A stretch of 64,000 bases of DNA from Peltaster fructicola (GCA_001592805.2 CP051142.1:2294001-2358000); one strand, 5' to 3'. Numbered from the stretch's first letter, positions 1 through 12,083 are shown. Numbers and translations are program-made. Notes: a model not told the origin generated them from the sequence alone.

Positions 1-931
1 CTGTGTGGAGTGGACAGATCGTCACGATCTTCTATACTTTGCTTGCAGTTCACATTTTCTTCTGCATATGGATTGCGCTGATCGTGCCAGAGTCACTGTC
101 CAAGAAGAGGCAATTACTGGCTCGCGAACAACACACTTTCAGGAAGGAGGGTTCAGGCAAGTTCGCCATTAACCTGCCAACACTGAAGATACTATGGCCG
201 ACAGGACCAGGCACAAGCTCAGCATTGAGGTGGAATTTAGTCTTGCTTGCTGCCGTGGACACGATCGCCTTTGGTGTTGCGATGGGGACACTCAACATCA
301 TTGTGATCTACACAAACTTCATGTTCAAATGGAGGACTCTGGAAATGTCGCAATTCATGTCCGTGGTGAATGGAGCTCGAGTCTTCTCACTCATCGTTAT
401 CCTGCCACTAGTCACACGGCTATTCCGCAGCAAACGAGCAAAGAAGACCAACAGTGGAAGCGATCTTTTTGACCTCAGCATAGTTAGAACAGCAATGTTC
501 TTCGACACCTTGGGCTTCTTGCTCTATACACTTGCTCGGTCGGAACAAGCACTGTATGCATCCGGAGTCGTTGCTTCTGTCGGAGGCTTAGGATCGCCTA
601 CATTACAAGCAGCTTTAACGAAACACACACCGAATGATCGCATCGGAGAGCTTCTGGGAGCGTCAGGACTGCTGCACTCATTGGCGAAAGTGGTTGCACC
701 TATCGTCTTCAGCACGATCTATGCCCAGACCGTGAAGACATTCCCTCAGGCTGTCTTCGTCTGCTTGACGGCGACCTTTGGATTTGCATTTATCATCTCC
801 TGGTTCATTCGACCTCATGGTATGTCAAGATGTATCTGCGAGCTGACTGTAGACTGACAATCATAGTTCATTGGGACGACCTTATGGCAGAGCAGAACTC
901 TGAAGAGGACCCTAGCATCACCGTTTCGTGA
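1..931 (+). CDS. MFS transporter, C-terminal part (5' partial)
   Basis: The frame is open from the left edge and shows about six hydrophobic segments separated by short basic loops, as in the C-terminal half of a major facilitator superfamily permease in the plasma or vacuolar membrane. The charged stretch near nt 100-160 looks like the central cytoplasmic loop. A 47-nt intron (820-866, GTATGT donor, TAG acceptor) joins the last helix to a short acidic tail that ends with TGA at 929-931. Reading through this intron would add a short unrelated tail, so the spliced form is preferred. The substrate cannot be told. The fold resembles drug/proton antiporters of the DHA type, but that is a family-level guess. 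The start codon lies outside the window. Confidence 0.75.
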
Positions 932-2147
932 GGCATTACGAGCAGCATCGTCAACGATCTGTTTATATGGCATATCTGGCATGATACTGGGGACGGCAGG
1001 CATCATTTTCTTGGCGCATCATCTGTAGTGGGTACCATGCAGAAGCCATTGCTGTTGGGCGTGCATATAGAGCGTTTGGCGTGGGATCGGCTGTGTAACA
1101 CGGCCACGCGTGCTGTGCATGCACCGCGCGAGCTTGACCAGCAGTCGCAGGTAGAAGCACCACTGGCCACTCAGGATTTCTAGCATGCAAGGTGCACTGC
1201 ACACCAATCCTCTGCTCGTGTGACAGTGGGAAAGGATTACGAATATTACGGAGCTAGTTGGCGTTTCATCATGTCGTTTTGGCAACGAATGACGAGAAGT
1301 AGTAGCCGCACATCTCCTGAGTGCTGCATTGCCATCGCTCCAATGCACAACACCATGCGCCACCAGTTCGAGCGTCGTTCGGAGAAGTGCGTGTATGTGA
1401 GCGTCTGCGACTTGTTTCTGCGCTCGTGGCAATTGTGATGCTGGATTGACACTCGCAGTTGAAACACAGCTCTTCCTGTAGCGGCTACGCAAGGGCTTAG
1501 CCGGCCCGTGACGTTGCAACCTCCCAGTCCTCTGGGATTGGCACTCTTCACTATTGCTTCACATTAACAATCTGTGGCCTTGCCTACTCTCACATCCTGT
1601 CCTTGTTCATCCGCTCTCTAAGCCGCTCGTCGCCTTTCCCTCAGATCTTCAGTCGTGTCCTGGCCTGTCTTCACGAGCACTAAGGGCAGCGCAACAAAAG
1701 TTGTTCAATAATATCCTTCTTCGACTTCACCAGCGCCTTCAAGGATCACTGAAACCCCTGCGGCATCCTGTCTATTACCCTACGAATTCATTTTACAACC
1801 CTCTCATTGCGTATCAGCGCTGAGTTGTTGACTTCTTCTTCTTCTTCATCACGGAATCGAGCAGTTATACAGTCTCTGCCTCAATCCGCAAGCCCTCAAT
1901 TCTAGCATTCACACTGCTCGTGTGACAACATCTGCAACTTATCACGGTCTTGTCCGCAATCCTCGTGGCAAATGAGATAAGCCTTACACAAACAACAAGA
2001 TCGCAAATCGAGAGACTGGTGGCTGGTCCCCATGACAAGCTGGCCTTGAAGAGCGAGGTGTACGATACCGGTATAGGAAGAGAGATTGCCTCAGTCTAGA
2101 CGTCAACGGGACGAAGGATATTCTCTATTTCGACATCTATAATCATA
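932..2147. other. Intergenic region and leader of the PUF gene
   Basis: No gene with a recognisable product is seen. Several open frames of 60-166 codons occur on both strands, but their composition is not protein-like. The last 600 bases are pyrimidine-rich and include a CTT run at about 1832-1848, as in fungal 5' leaders, so much of this stretch is probably promoter and 5' UTR of the downstream RNA-binding protein gene. Confidence 0.5.
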
Positions 2148-5100
2148 ATGGCGCCATCAACTCGGCCTGACTACAGGCTCAATCTCGATGGTCTGCCACA
2201 AATGAACTTGAGCGCCAATAGATCGCAAAATGGCTCCTCTGCAAACTCGCCTAGTGAGCAACCAGCTGGATCAGCCATGCGATATCCACTGGGAAGTGCA
2301 CTGGGCGCAGCAAGCAACCAGATTGGAACCACAAGAACAGGAGCTGGCTCTCCATCAAAGGAGTATGGTAGTCGACTATTCCCCAAGAGGTATGCTCAAA
2401 AGCATGACTACCCTCTGGGCACATCACTGACATCAAACAGAGCCCGTGAGATTCAGGCGCAAGAAGGACTTGCATCACAAATATGGGGTCCTCCACCCAG
2501 TGGAAGTGGTCACTCTACTCCTCTCCGTGAGACCATTCCAGAATCGCCAAGCAGCGACAGCTTCCCGGACTTCGATGCTGGCACTGGGTCGAATGGCGCA
2601 GCTCAAAGTGCCATCGGCTCAAACAGACGTGCTCGAGCTGGCACAGTGCCTTCACGATTCCCTGCAGCTCCTTCGCCTAGCGGCATGGGTAACTTCTCCA
2701 GCCTTTCACGATCTGGCAGCCTACGAAGCACACCGTTGCAGAACGCCTACGCTTCTGGCATGGCTCTAGCCGAACAACAAGCCCTTCCAGGTGCCACATC
2801 GAATGCCGCCCTGCTCTCGAGATACCGTTCCGGCTCTACACCACAGCGAAGCACAATGCTAGGTGGTGGTAGTCCATTCGGCTCGTCCATATTCTCAAGC
2901 AATTGGATGGCTGGGCGTGAAAGAGCAAGCACATTGCAGAGCATAAGGTCTTCTGACGCACCTTCCTCTCCACGAGAGTCACCGGCGGACAATGATGTTC
3001 GTACACTAGACTACCTAGGCCTGGTCGATGGTCCACAGAATAGAGGATCCGACTCGCTCTCTGGACAACGTGGTAACGCTCCTCTCACCGTGGCAGACAT
3101 GATCGCCATGAATGCTCTTGCGAAGAGCACTGCCAACAGATTTCGCTCATACTCGGTCAATGCAACAGAGTCCTACGCGGAAGGCGACGACTACGACCTC
3201 GACCAGTATGAACAACTCCTGGCGTCCGGACAGCTCACACCCGGCAATGAAGCGAGTAACGTCCAAGCTGCAGCCATCCATGAGGCTGTTCGACAGCATA
3301 ACCTTGAAGTACAGGCTTTCGCTAACTTCGCGAGCGCAAGTCGTCCACGTGCTCGTACTGCTGGCATTCTAGACGCACCTTCTTCCCGCACTCTTCGAGG
3401 CTTCGTACCTACACCATCCCGTCTAGACAACAGCATGTCTGCAGCGGAAATGCAGCTTGCAGACGGCGAAGACTTTACAGGTCTGGCAAATGCTGTTCAA
3501 GGCATGAACATTGGCGGGAAGAGCTCGTTGGAGGGCGATACAGCACTTGAGACACCGACTCGTTCTCTCTGGCTTGGCAACATACCTTCCTCCACGACTG
3601 TCTCCTCACTCAATGTCATCTTCAGCACCTTCGGACCCATTGAGTTTGCCCGTGTACTCACACACAAGAGCTGTGGCTTTGTAAACTTCGAGAACATCCA
3701 AAGCGCCATCAATGCAAAGGCGCAGTACAATGGCAAGGAGATCTTCCCTGGCGCGGGCCCAATAAGGATCGGGTTTGCTAAAGAGCAGAGTACTTCAAAC
3801 ACACCGGGCGCCAATGGCGTGTATCCGTCGCCGAGCCCAGATCCCTTCGTGTCGAAGACTCGAGCAGAACCTGCAGCTGCCATACCCTCGCAGGGCGGAA
3901 ATGTGAACGCCGAGACTGCTGCGGCTGCACTGGCTACACCAGATTTACTGATGCTGAAGGACGAGATCTTTAATATCCTCCAGCAATTTGGTGCAACACA
4001 GGACGATCAATCTCGTATTGGTGCTGCTCTTGACAAGGCCATGGCCTACAACGGATACGCCGCGGAGATCTCTGCTATACCGGAGTCGAACCACAACCGC
4101 GTCCACGATGCACCACGACTGCGAGAGATTCGCAAGCGCATCGACAACAACTCTTGCACGAACACGGAGATTGAGAGTATCGCCATGGAGATGCTTCCTG
4201 AGATAGCTGAACTCTCCTCTGACTACCTTGGCAATACAGTAGTACAGAAACTGTTCGAACACTGCTCTGAGGAGACCAAGCAATCAATGCTTGACGAGAT
4301 TGCTCCACATCTCGCTGAGATCGGTGTTCACAAGAACGGCACTTGGGCAGCACAGAAGATCATCGATGTCGCACGCACACCGCAGCAAATCTCGGTCATC
4401 GTCGAGGCGCTGCGACCACATGGTGTCAGTCTGTTCCTCGATCAGTATGGCAACTATGTCATTCAGTGCTGCTTGCGGTTCCAGGCGCCAAACAATGATT
4501 TCATCTTCGACACTATGATCAATCAGCTGTGGGAGGTCTCTCAGGGCAGATTCGGCGCTCGTGCTATGCGTGCATGCTTAGAAAGCCACTTCGCGACCAA
4601 CGACCAAAAGCGACTCATGGCTGCCGCCATCACCTTGCATAGTGTACAACTGGCAACCAACTCGAACGGAGCGCTATTGTTGACATGGTTCTTGGACACA
4701 TGCACCTTTCCACGACGACGATCTGTTCTAGCGCCTCGACTCATTCCTCATCTCGTGCACCTCTGCACTCACAAGGTTGCATACCTCACAGTTCTCAAAA
4801 TCATCAACCAGCGTAACGAGTCAGATGCTCGTGACAAGATCCTTAGAGCATTATTTTTCGACGAGCAAACACTTCACAGCATCATCAGCGATCAAACATG
4901 CGGAGCTACATTCATCTTCAAAGTTCTCACGACACCATTCCTAGATGAGAGCATGCGTCCTGAATGCGTTGAGAACGTTCGTAACGCGCTCTTGCGCTTG
5001 AAGGCACAGCCAGCGCAAGGCTACAAGCGTCTCATGGACGAGGTTGGACTGGCAGCTCGCCATGCCGCCACATCAGAGGCGCGATCCACTTCAAAGGCTC

Positions 5101-5640
5101 GAACAGGCGATGCAGCCCAGAGCTATGCCAGGTCGAACTATAACATGACGCCGCAACGTCAGATGGACATGACTGATACACAGCGATCCCTAGGCGGTGA
5201 TCCGCCAGCCTACGACCCGTACCAGAACATGATGACACCACAGTACACGCACAGTCCTGGAATGGTCAGCCCTGGGATGAATGTTGTGAACCCACAACAG
5301 TATCAGCAAGCTATGTACAACCAGCAACAGCACATGGCCAGACCTCCTGGGTTCTACAACAGTGCAAACGGCAACGGTAGTGCACAGTATGGAAGTGCTT
5401 CTCCGGGCCAGCCGATGATGGATCCCTACCGTCAGAATCAAGCTGGCGTACCACCTAGCATGAATGGCTATCAACAACAGACTTACAACAACCCAATGAT
5501 GGGCATGAACGGGTATGGACAATATGGCGGTCCTCAGTATATGACACAGGGCCAAATGGCTGGCAATGGAGGCAAAAGAGGCAGGGTAAGCTGATTGAAA
5601 TCGAGTCGCCATGCACAGACTGACACCTGTACAGCGTTGA
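2148..5640 (+). CDS. JSN1: RRM plus Pumilio-repeat RNA-binding protein, Jsn1/Puf2 type
   Basis: Protein of 1147 residues plus a terminal arginine. An RRM lies at about residues 470-546 (SLWLGNIP as RNP2, CGFVNFEN as RNP1). Pumilio repeats follow at about 660-960; at least seven can be picked out by cores such as NYVIQ and NGTWAAQK. The N-terminal 450 residues are Ser/Pro-rich and the C terminus is rich in Gln, Asn, Met and Gly. This order matches yeast Jsn1/Puf1 and Puf2, which bind mRNAs, often for membrane or mitochondrial proteins, and control decay and localisation. A 49-nt intron at 5586-5634 (GTAAGC donor, CTGAC branch site, TACAG acceptor) probably leaves a 6-nt last exon coding Arg-stop. 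Reading through instead gives Val-Ser-stop at 5594. The family is sure; the gene symbol is by architecture. Confidence 0.88.
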
Positions 5641-6162
5641 GTTGCTTCACCCCTCGAAACCGCGAGATCAACACTCTCCTTCACTATTTGACGGTACCGG
5701 CTTCGAAGTATAGACTCATAGCTTGCTGCAGTAGACTCCTGCATGTTGTGCTCGAGGCAGAGACACGCAAGAGGGTACTGCAGATGACGATTACGAACAT
5801 TCACATTGCTGATTGACAAAATTCTCTGCCTGTATAATAGGCTTGTACAAACCATAGTGGCTATTGTCTATAGACATCGAGTATCCAGTGCCTAGGCAGT
5901 CGATTCTGTACAGGAACTGTTAAGACTTTCACTGCTCCTTCTGGTCAACGCATGTAATCCATGTGAGAATCCCAAGCACGCCATTCTGGCTAGTGGAAAG
6001 AGGACCAATGAGCGTCTTTGGCCGTCGTCTTCTTCGTGAGATCGTTGCTGAGAAATGCACAAGAGATGAACGACGATTTCTAGAAGCGTGCACGAGCCCT
6101 CATATGTCATTATCTTGCTTTCGACTGTTCTTCATCATCTGAGTGTGCAAGAAACTGTCGCA
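5641..6162. other. Intergenic region between PUF and serine acetyltransferase genes
   Basis: Holds the 3' UTR of the PUF gene and the promoter and leader of the next gene. A frame opens upstream of the chosen acetyltransferase start at 6088, but it adds a hydrophobic stretch that does not look like part of that protein. Nothing else is recognised. Confidence 0.4.
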
Positions 6163-7728
6163 ATGAACGCAGCAAGGCCGCTCTTGGCACTGTCGCGCGG
6201 CTGCTCCAGAGCCGCACGACGCACTAATCCTCGCACGCGACTCACGGCCACACATCGAACGATCAACCAGAGTGCTAAGTCATTGCAACCACAAGCAGCA
6301 GCAGCAGCAGCGATCGACGAGCGACCAGCCAACACGCCCTTCACAAACCCACCGCTGTCCTTTCCCTGTCTCGATAATGTCGAAGACCGTACCAGACGAC
6401 TGAGCAAGAGGTCGCTCCTCGGCCCAGAGCCATCATACACCAGCGGCAAGCATCAGACCTTTCACAGTGCCGAACCAATATTGCTAGATTGGGGAGGAGT
6501 GCTCCCATCCTTTGACATCGCCTACGAGACATGGGGGCAGCTCAACGCAGACAACAGCAATGCCATACTGCTGCATACTGGTCTCTCCGCGAGCAGCCAT
6601 GCTCACAGCACAGAAAGTAATCCCAAACCTGGATGGTGGGAAAAGTTCATTGGCCCTGGCGCGCCTATCGACACGGAGAAGTATTTTGTGATATGCACGA
6701 ATGTGCTGGGAGGATGCTATGGAAGCACAGGACCAAGCAGCAAGGATCCGAACACTGGCAGACACTATGCCACCAGCTTCCCAATACTGACGATGCAAGA
6801 TATGGTAAGAGCACAATTCCGTCTGCTGGACATTCTGGGAATCGAGAAGCTGTACGCCAGCGTTGGCTGTAGTATGGGTGGTATGCAGTCTTTGGCGGCA
6901 GGAATACTGTCCCCTGATCGAGTTGGTCGTATCGTGTCAGTCTCGGGCTGTGCCAGAAGCCATCCATACAGCATCGCCATGCGCCACACTCAACGTCAGG
7001 TCCTGATGAACGATCCTGCTTGGGCGAACACGAGAGGCTTCTATTATGATGCGATACCTCCCCATACCGGCATGAAGCTCGCAAGAGAGATTGCAACCAT
7101 CACCTACCGATCTGGACCGGAGTGGGAGAATCGATTCGGCAGACAACGAGCGGATCCCAGCAAGCCACCGGCTCTGTGCCCAGACTTCTTGATTGAGACC
7201 TATCTTGACCACGCTGGAGAGAAATGGTGTCTCGAATACGACGCAAATTCGCTGCTGTATGTATCCAAGGCGATGGACATGTTCGACCTTGGTGCCGTAA
7301 TGCAAGAGGCGATCGCCAAGAAGCGACAAGAAAACGCTGGCAAGCTCAATCTGCCTGCCAGCCAGACATACGCCGATGAAGCATGCAACCTGATCGTTCC
7401 GCAGCAACCTTACGAAGAGACCGAAGTGAACAGCTCCGATCTGATGTCGGAGCAGCCGACGACCCAGCAGATCAATGATGATGTCCCGGAGGACCTTGTC
7501 AAAGGCTTTGCAGCTCTGAGCAAGACACCCACATTGGTGCTGGGCGTAGCATCAGACATTCTCTTTCCAGCCTGGCAACAACGTGAAATTGCAGATACAC
7601 TGAGACGAGTTGGCAATCGACGAGTCACACATGTTGAGTTTGGCGAAGATCGATCACTCTTTGGCCATGATACTTTCTTGCTTGACCTGGACGGTGTTGG
7701 TGGCGAGATCAAGCGCTTCCTGGACTGA
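6163..7728 (+). CDS. cys2: Mitochondrial serine O-acetyltransferase (homoserine acetyltransferase fold)
   Basis: Protein of 521 residues with an alpha/beta-hydrolase acyltransferase fold of the MET2/MetX type. The nucleophile is Ser237 in GCSMGGMQ; the triad is completed by Asp465 (ASDILFP) and His502 (FGHDTF). The first 45 residues are rich in Arg, Ala, Ser and Thr and nearly free of acids, like a mitochondrial presequence. This, and strings such as [20 protein letters not shown], match fungal Cys2/CysA rather than cytosolic Met2. These enzymes acetylate serine with acetyl-CoA, giving O-acetylserine for cysteine synthesis. The second ATG (6163) is chosen because it starts the presequence; the in-frame ATG at 6088 adds 25 unrelated residues. 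A GCA run at about 6295-6311 encodes polyalanine. Homoserine as substrate cannot be excluded by sequence. Confidence 0.87.
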   Translation: MNAARPLLALSRGCSRAARRTNPRTRLTATHRTINQSAKSLQPQAAAAAAIDERPANTPFTNPPLSFPCLDNVEDRTRRLSKRSLLGPEPSYTSGKHQTFHSAEPILLDWGGVLPSFDIAYETWGQLNADNSNAILLHTGLSASSHAHSTESNPKPGWWEKFIGPGAPIDTEKYFVICTNVLGGCYGSTGPSSKDPNTGRHYATSFPILTMQDMVRAQFRLLDILGIEKLYASVGCSMGGMQSLAAGILSPDRVGRIVSVSGCARSHPYSIAMRHTQRQVLMNDPAWANTRGFYYDAIPPHTGMKLAREIATITYRSGPEWENRFGRQRADPSKPPALCPDFLIETYLDHAGEKWCLEYDANSLLYVSKAMDMFDLGAVMQEAIAKKRQENAGKLNLPASQTYADEACNLIVPQQPYEETEVNSSDLMSEQPTTQQINDDVPEDLVKGFAALSKTPTLVLGVASDILFPAWQQREIADTLRRVGNRRVTHVEFGEDRSLFGHDTFLLDLDGVGGEIKRFLD

Positions 7729-8748
7729 TAAGCTGGTAGCGATACGGCAAAGTTGTATGCTCACGAGTTCGAGCACTTGTGGTATACTGCATGAACCTGC
7801 GAGGAACGAGTCCCCTGTTTCGTGGGTCCCCTTTTTGCTGCACGTACAGACAACTGGCTTGCTGATCTTCAGGGAGTTTGCCACGAGACAGAAGGCTATG
7901 AATCGCATCCGAGCCAACAGACGTCCTGCCATGTAAGCCGAGCAGCGGTTAGGAGCACAGCACTAAGATAAGATGCCTTGGCTTTCTACGCAGATCTCCG
8001 TGAGCTCGGTCAGCTTCGGTGCTTCAGATAGAGTGCAGGAGTCTGAGCACACGCGAGCCACGCAAGCCAGGCGTAGACGATTTTAAGGCTGCGTCGGGGA
8101 AGCACTTCCACCGAAAAGATAGCGCTGTCACAGACAAGGACGCGGCATTTTCTCGTGCCTGACATGTGATATTCGTCGAGATCCATGTCTACCATTCAAA
8201 GTCCATAGGCCTGCGCAGCGAAGCAACCGACCTCCAGCAAGCGAGTCTGCTCCGGCTGGGCAAACGACAACTCATGCAAGACTCAAAGATGCCTGTTCCT
8301 GCAGTAGTCTCGCGTGCTGTTGACAGGTAGTCTGTAGATCATTAATAGAAAAGGGCCGAGGACTACAGCGTTCCTAACCGATCCGCTTGATCACCACCGC
8401 GAAGGCGGTCTACGGACCCTGAAACTGGGCCAACGCAATGACTTCATTCGATTGGGTGATACAAGTACTCTCTTGCTTGCAATGGTCTTGCATGCATCAC
8501 TTTTTGCGACCAGTCGAATCATTCGTTGTGTAGATCCACATCGTGCTCAACTTCTGCCCAACAACCAACCCAGCATGATTTCAGCCACATCAAATTTGTC
8601 CGACGCTTTCCCAAACATTTCATAAACGCACGATACATCATCTCGCAAGAGCAGGAGCGGACAAACAGGGACGGCCATCCGGCAAGCTCAACACAAGTGT
8701 GTCACAGGCCACATCCGAGACCAAAGTATCCGAAAGAGACCGGTCAAT
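7729..8748. other. Intergenic region, about 1 kb
   Basis: Contains the 3' UTR of the acetyltransferase gene and the promoter of the next gene. Short open frames on both strands lack protein-like composition. I looked for tRNA A- and B-box pairs and found none. Confidence 0.4.
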
Positions 8749-10084
8749 ATGGCAGGCAGAATACTGTCGACAGGTAGCACACCAGGAAGCGCTGCGTCCT
8801 CGCCATATCGCGTCCCAGTCCAGTTACCAAGATCGAATTCGCGCAAAAGCCCACCTCTTGCCTTCGAACGCACTCCCAACGATGCTCTTGCGCCCTTGAT
8901 CTCACCGCCAGAGAACCTCGAACTCGACCCTTTCTCAGCAATGTCACCGCACTCTGCCGGCGCAGACACTTCCTCGGCGTTTTTGCAGGACGTTGTCGAC
9001 AAGCAAGCCACTGCGCTCCATGCGCTGCACACAGCTTTCGCCGCCGAGCGCGATGCATGGGCTTGCGAACGACGACAACTTTTCCAACGAGTCGCGAATC
9101 TGGAAAAGCTGTTGCGAACACAGAATGGACACAGCCCTGCGAAGTCGCCCATCATCTCTCCCACAGGAAGCATCACATCACCGCTGTCTCGTGCTGTAAG
9201 CACAGCAGCTCGACTTCCAAGTATCGCAGAGAACGAGAACCTCAAACCTTTGTCGGAGCGCAGGGAGCATGCGCCTAGGACGATTACCATACCAACCATA
9301 CAGACAGTGGAAGAGCAGAACGGGCCTTTAGCAGCGGATCTCAGCTATACTGCTGCTGCACAGCTCGATGAGCTAGGCGTCTCACCACCGCAGTCGGCAA
9401 AAGCACTTGCACCACCACTACCCAAGGACGATGTCGCCATGGCTAGCTCTACCAAACACCACGTACGCCCGCCAACGCCACCACCAAGGGATATGACGTT
9501 GATCGGAGTCGAGGATACACCAACCAGGAACAACACACACATCAATGCTCTGTTGACTCAGAGCAGTGACGAGGAGGGAGATGCCGCGTTGAAAGGGCCA
9601 TTGAATATGCCGGAGCTGCCTAGCAAACCGAGTGCTCACAACTTTACAGAAGAGATGCTGCTGAAGAAGCTGCAACACATCGCACAGAACCCTACAAGTA
9701 ACAAGCCAACCATCTTTTCGATTCCATCGCCAGGGTTGGCCATTGCCGAGGAGGATGGTTTGGACGCTGGCCTGAGCCCAGTGAGCGGACTCATTGCGTA
9801 TGTCACCAGCTGACTCTTTACTGCATCTTACTGACCAGAACGACAGTGCATCAACAGAGGCGCCACTTGCACCAAATGCAACCCGTGACCCCAACCATCA
9901 CTCTGTGACGAGTCCCACATCATTGGCACAAGAGACCACGTCTCCTACGTCAGGAGCCCACGACTCGGACCACGATCAGAAGTTCGAGCAAGGTGGCATC
10001 CGGCTCAAAAAGAAGCCCAGCACCAATTTTGGTCTACCCTTCGGACAGCTAGGCGGATTTGGTGGTTTACGCAAAATGTCCTAG
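8749..10084 (+). CDS. Unknown protein, low complexity with short coiled coil
   Basis: Two exons, 8749-9797 and 9847-10084, joined across a 49-nt intron with GTATGT donor, TACTGAC branch site and ACAG acceptor. The frame is kept and 428 residues are encoded. The protein is Ser/Pro/Thr-rich and carries many SP and TP dipeptides, possible sites for proline-directed kinases. One charged helical segment at about residues 80-125 (LHALHTAFAAERDAWACE and following) should form a coiled coil. The C terminus ends in a basic then Gly/Phe-rich stretch (RLKKKPSTNFG). I do not recognise a family; it looks like a conserved fungal scaffold of unknown role. Without splicing it would stop at 9813 and lose this tail. 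Confidence 0.72.
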
Positions 10085-10702
10085 ATCGAGGGTACTCTGA
10101 TACCGCCCTTGACTCCGTGAATCAGCATCACGAAACATCCCACTTGCATGACAGCATTCTCGGCGTTCACTTCCTTCCAGCACCATGGCATAGCTCAGCG
10201 CTTTTGTACATACCACACACAGATCAGCCTTTTCATATGTTACGACAGATACCCTACGATGGTTTAAGGAGCAAGTTATAGCTCTTGTACAGAAAAGCGT
10301 TTCAGCACACGAGACGTCATCTCAAATTTTGCGCTTTTTCTGGCGAGTCTCACTCCTAGCTCAAGCAAGGGATGTTTTACCTGCTTCGAAGGGGACGTCC
10401 TCTCAACATTCCAACATTGTCCTTCTGGGATTCTCATGCGAGCACTTTACAGTATGACTCCCAGCCACATGCTGTTGTGCTACCTTTCTTCTGCCTCGAT
10501 CGACATACAGCTATGAGTCCTGCAAGGCGCCACGCCGCAACTCTCCTCATTGAGTCCTGTGCATGGCTGGAGCAAGTATGAGCTGTAGATTGATAGAGGG
10601 ATAAAGGTAGAGTGCATCCTCGCTAGGCGAGAAGATAGTGTCGACACCATCACTATTGTTTGCATTAGCATCGTCCGCAGATCTGTGCATCAAGCAGTCG
10701 TT
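10085..10702. other. Intergenic region
   Basis: Holds the 3' UTR of the coiled-coil gene and the upstream region of the small secreted protein gene. A 69-codon frame at 10372-10581 has no protein-like features. Nothing else is recognised. Confidence 0.4.
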
Positions 10703-11132
10703 ATGCGGTTCCAGGACATCCTCTTCGTTATGATCAGCACAATCCTATTTTCATCGTCTGTGGCTGGTGCTCCAGTGCCAAGCTTCCATGATATCGAGAA
10801 GCGATGGATTCAAGGAGAGACTGAAGTGAGCCAGCCAGCTATTCAGAAGACTGTCTACTGACACATGCTCAAAGAAGCAAATCCACGCCAACCATGATAT
10901 CCGAAGCGCAACACCAGCATGGCCTATTGCTCGCGATCACCCAGACGACGACTTCTCGTACGCTCTGGACAAGAAGACCTCTGAGTCGCGGCGTGGAAGG
11001 AGGGCCGATGGCGTGTATGACGTTGTCCGAAGATTCGTTGGCGACCACACACAGATGCAAAGAAGGTCAGCCAACGACGAGGCACCCGTGTTAAAGCCAA
11101 AGAAGATCATGCGGTACTACTTCACGAAGTAG
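10703..11132 (+). CDS. Small secreted protein, possible Kex2-processed peptide precursor
   Basis: Two short exons, 10703-10825 (41 codons) and 10875-11132 (85 codons), flank a 49-nt intron with GTGAGC donor, CTACTGAC branch site and AAG acceptor. An alternative acceptor 3 nt later drops one residue. The 126-residue product opens with a signal peptide (MRFQDILFVMISTILFSSS, predicted cut after VAG or nearby), then a short pro-segment ending in Glu-Lys-Arg at 32-34. The rest is hydrophilic, has no cysteine and holds dibasic sites at 74-75, 80-81, 83-84, 93-94, 104-105 and 117-118. Kex2 in the Golgi cuts after KR and RR. The released segments would not be copies of each other, so a peptide-hormone role is inference; a secreted basic effector-like protein is equally possible. 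No homologue is recognised. Confidence 0.6.
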
Positions 11133-11373
11133 TGAAGCATATGTAGATCCTGACGATACTGAACTGTGGTACGACAAATGCACATATAGTTCAACGAGAT
11201 ATGATATCAAATGTTTATGACATATTGCTCCTTTCGTCCTCAGCTTTCAAAAAGTCTCGCCAGGACCCTGTCTTTCGACGCTTGGTGGGCATATGCCGTC
11301 ACGCACTACTCTTCCGGTGCTTGCAGATTGTAATACTCCCAATTTGCTTAATCTATCATTCAGAGAAAGCAAG

Positions 11374-12083
11374 ATGTCGGTTGCAGCTCGTAGACTGAGT
11401 AAGTGGAGTGGACGCAACAACTATCTTGCTGATTCATCGTGCAGCTCGTCCAGCACTCTTGTGAGTAGGCACGGAACGAGGGCAAGTCGTGTACTGACAG
11501 AGCCTGCAGCGTTTGTGACTTACAGGAGAAGTTCAGACCGGCGATTTATGAGTTTGCAAAGGTGGTCTCGACGACACAGAAGTTGTTGAAAGCCTCGGCG
11601 ATCCTCGATATACCAGTCTTCGCCACGACACAGCTACGAGCCAAGCTGGGAGAGACATGTCCCGAACTCGAGCTTGATGCTCCCAATGGCATCAAGACAC
11701 ATGCTCACTGCGACAAGAGCAAGTTCAGCATGTGGACTCCCGAAGTACAGACAGCTTTCCAGAAGCTCGGCAGTGAGAAGAGAGAATGCATCATCGTCGG
11801 CATTGAGAGCCACATCTGTGTAACACAGACAACGCTGGACCTGCTTCGAGAAGGCCACCGAGTGTATGTCATTGCGGATGGCGTATCGAGCTGCAATCCT
11901 GAGGAGAAACCAATTGCTCTTGCACGATTGAGAGCGGAGGGCGCCACTGTCACTACCAGTGAGAGCTTCCTGTACGAGCTGATGGGCGATGCTACTATCC
12001 CCGAATTCAAAAGCATTGCTAGTGTGGTAAAGGAAAGCTCAGCGAGCACGAAAGAGAATCTCCAGGCACTGTGCAAGATTTGA
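11374..12083 (+). CDS. Isochorismatase-fold cysteine hydrolase (ISOC1/YcaC-like)
   Basis: Three exons, 11374-11398, 11445-11460 and 11510-12083, encode 204 residues. Introns are 46 nt (GTAAGT) and 49 nt (GTGAGT, with CTGAC). The middle exon has only 16 nt, yet it restores the expected start of the fold, PALFVCDLQEKF. The catalytic triad is visible: Asp17 in VCDLQ, Lys85 in DKSKFSMW and Cys117 in GIESHICV. The short form with GIESHICV matches the ISOC1/ISOC2 and YcaC branch, whose physiological substrates are mostly unknown; cytosolic or mitochondrial location is possible. It is not a close copy of the larger isochorismatase-fold gene at 27118. An unspliced start at 11562 would remove the catalytic Asp and is rejected. 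Confidence 0.82.

Noticed and set aside
1019-1519. Minus-strand open frame of 166 codons in the first intergenic region
   Set aside because: Rich in Cys, His, Arg and Trp in a scattered way, no domain, no splice context, and overlapping frames on both strands are equally open; looks like chance.
6295-6311. GCA trinucleotide run as a possible unstable microsatellite
   Set aside because: Only about six units, in frame, encoding a short polyalanine in the targeting region; ordinary for fungal presequences.
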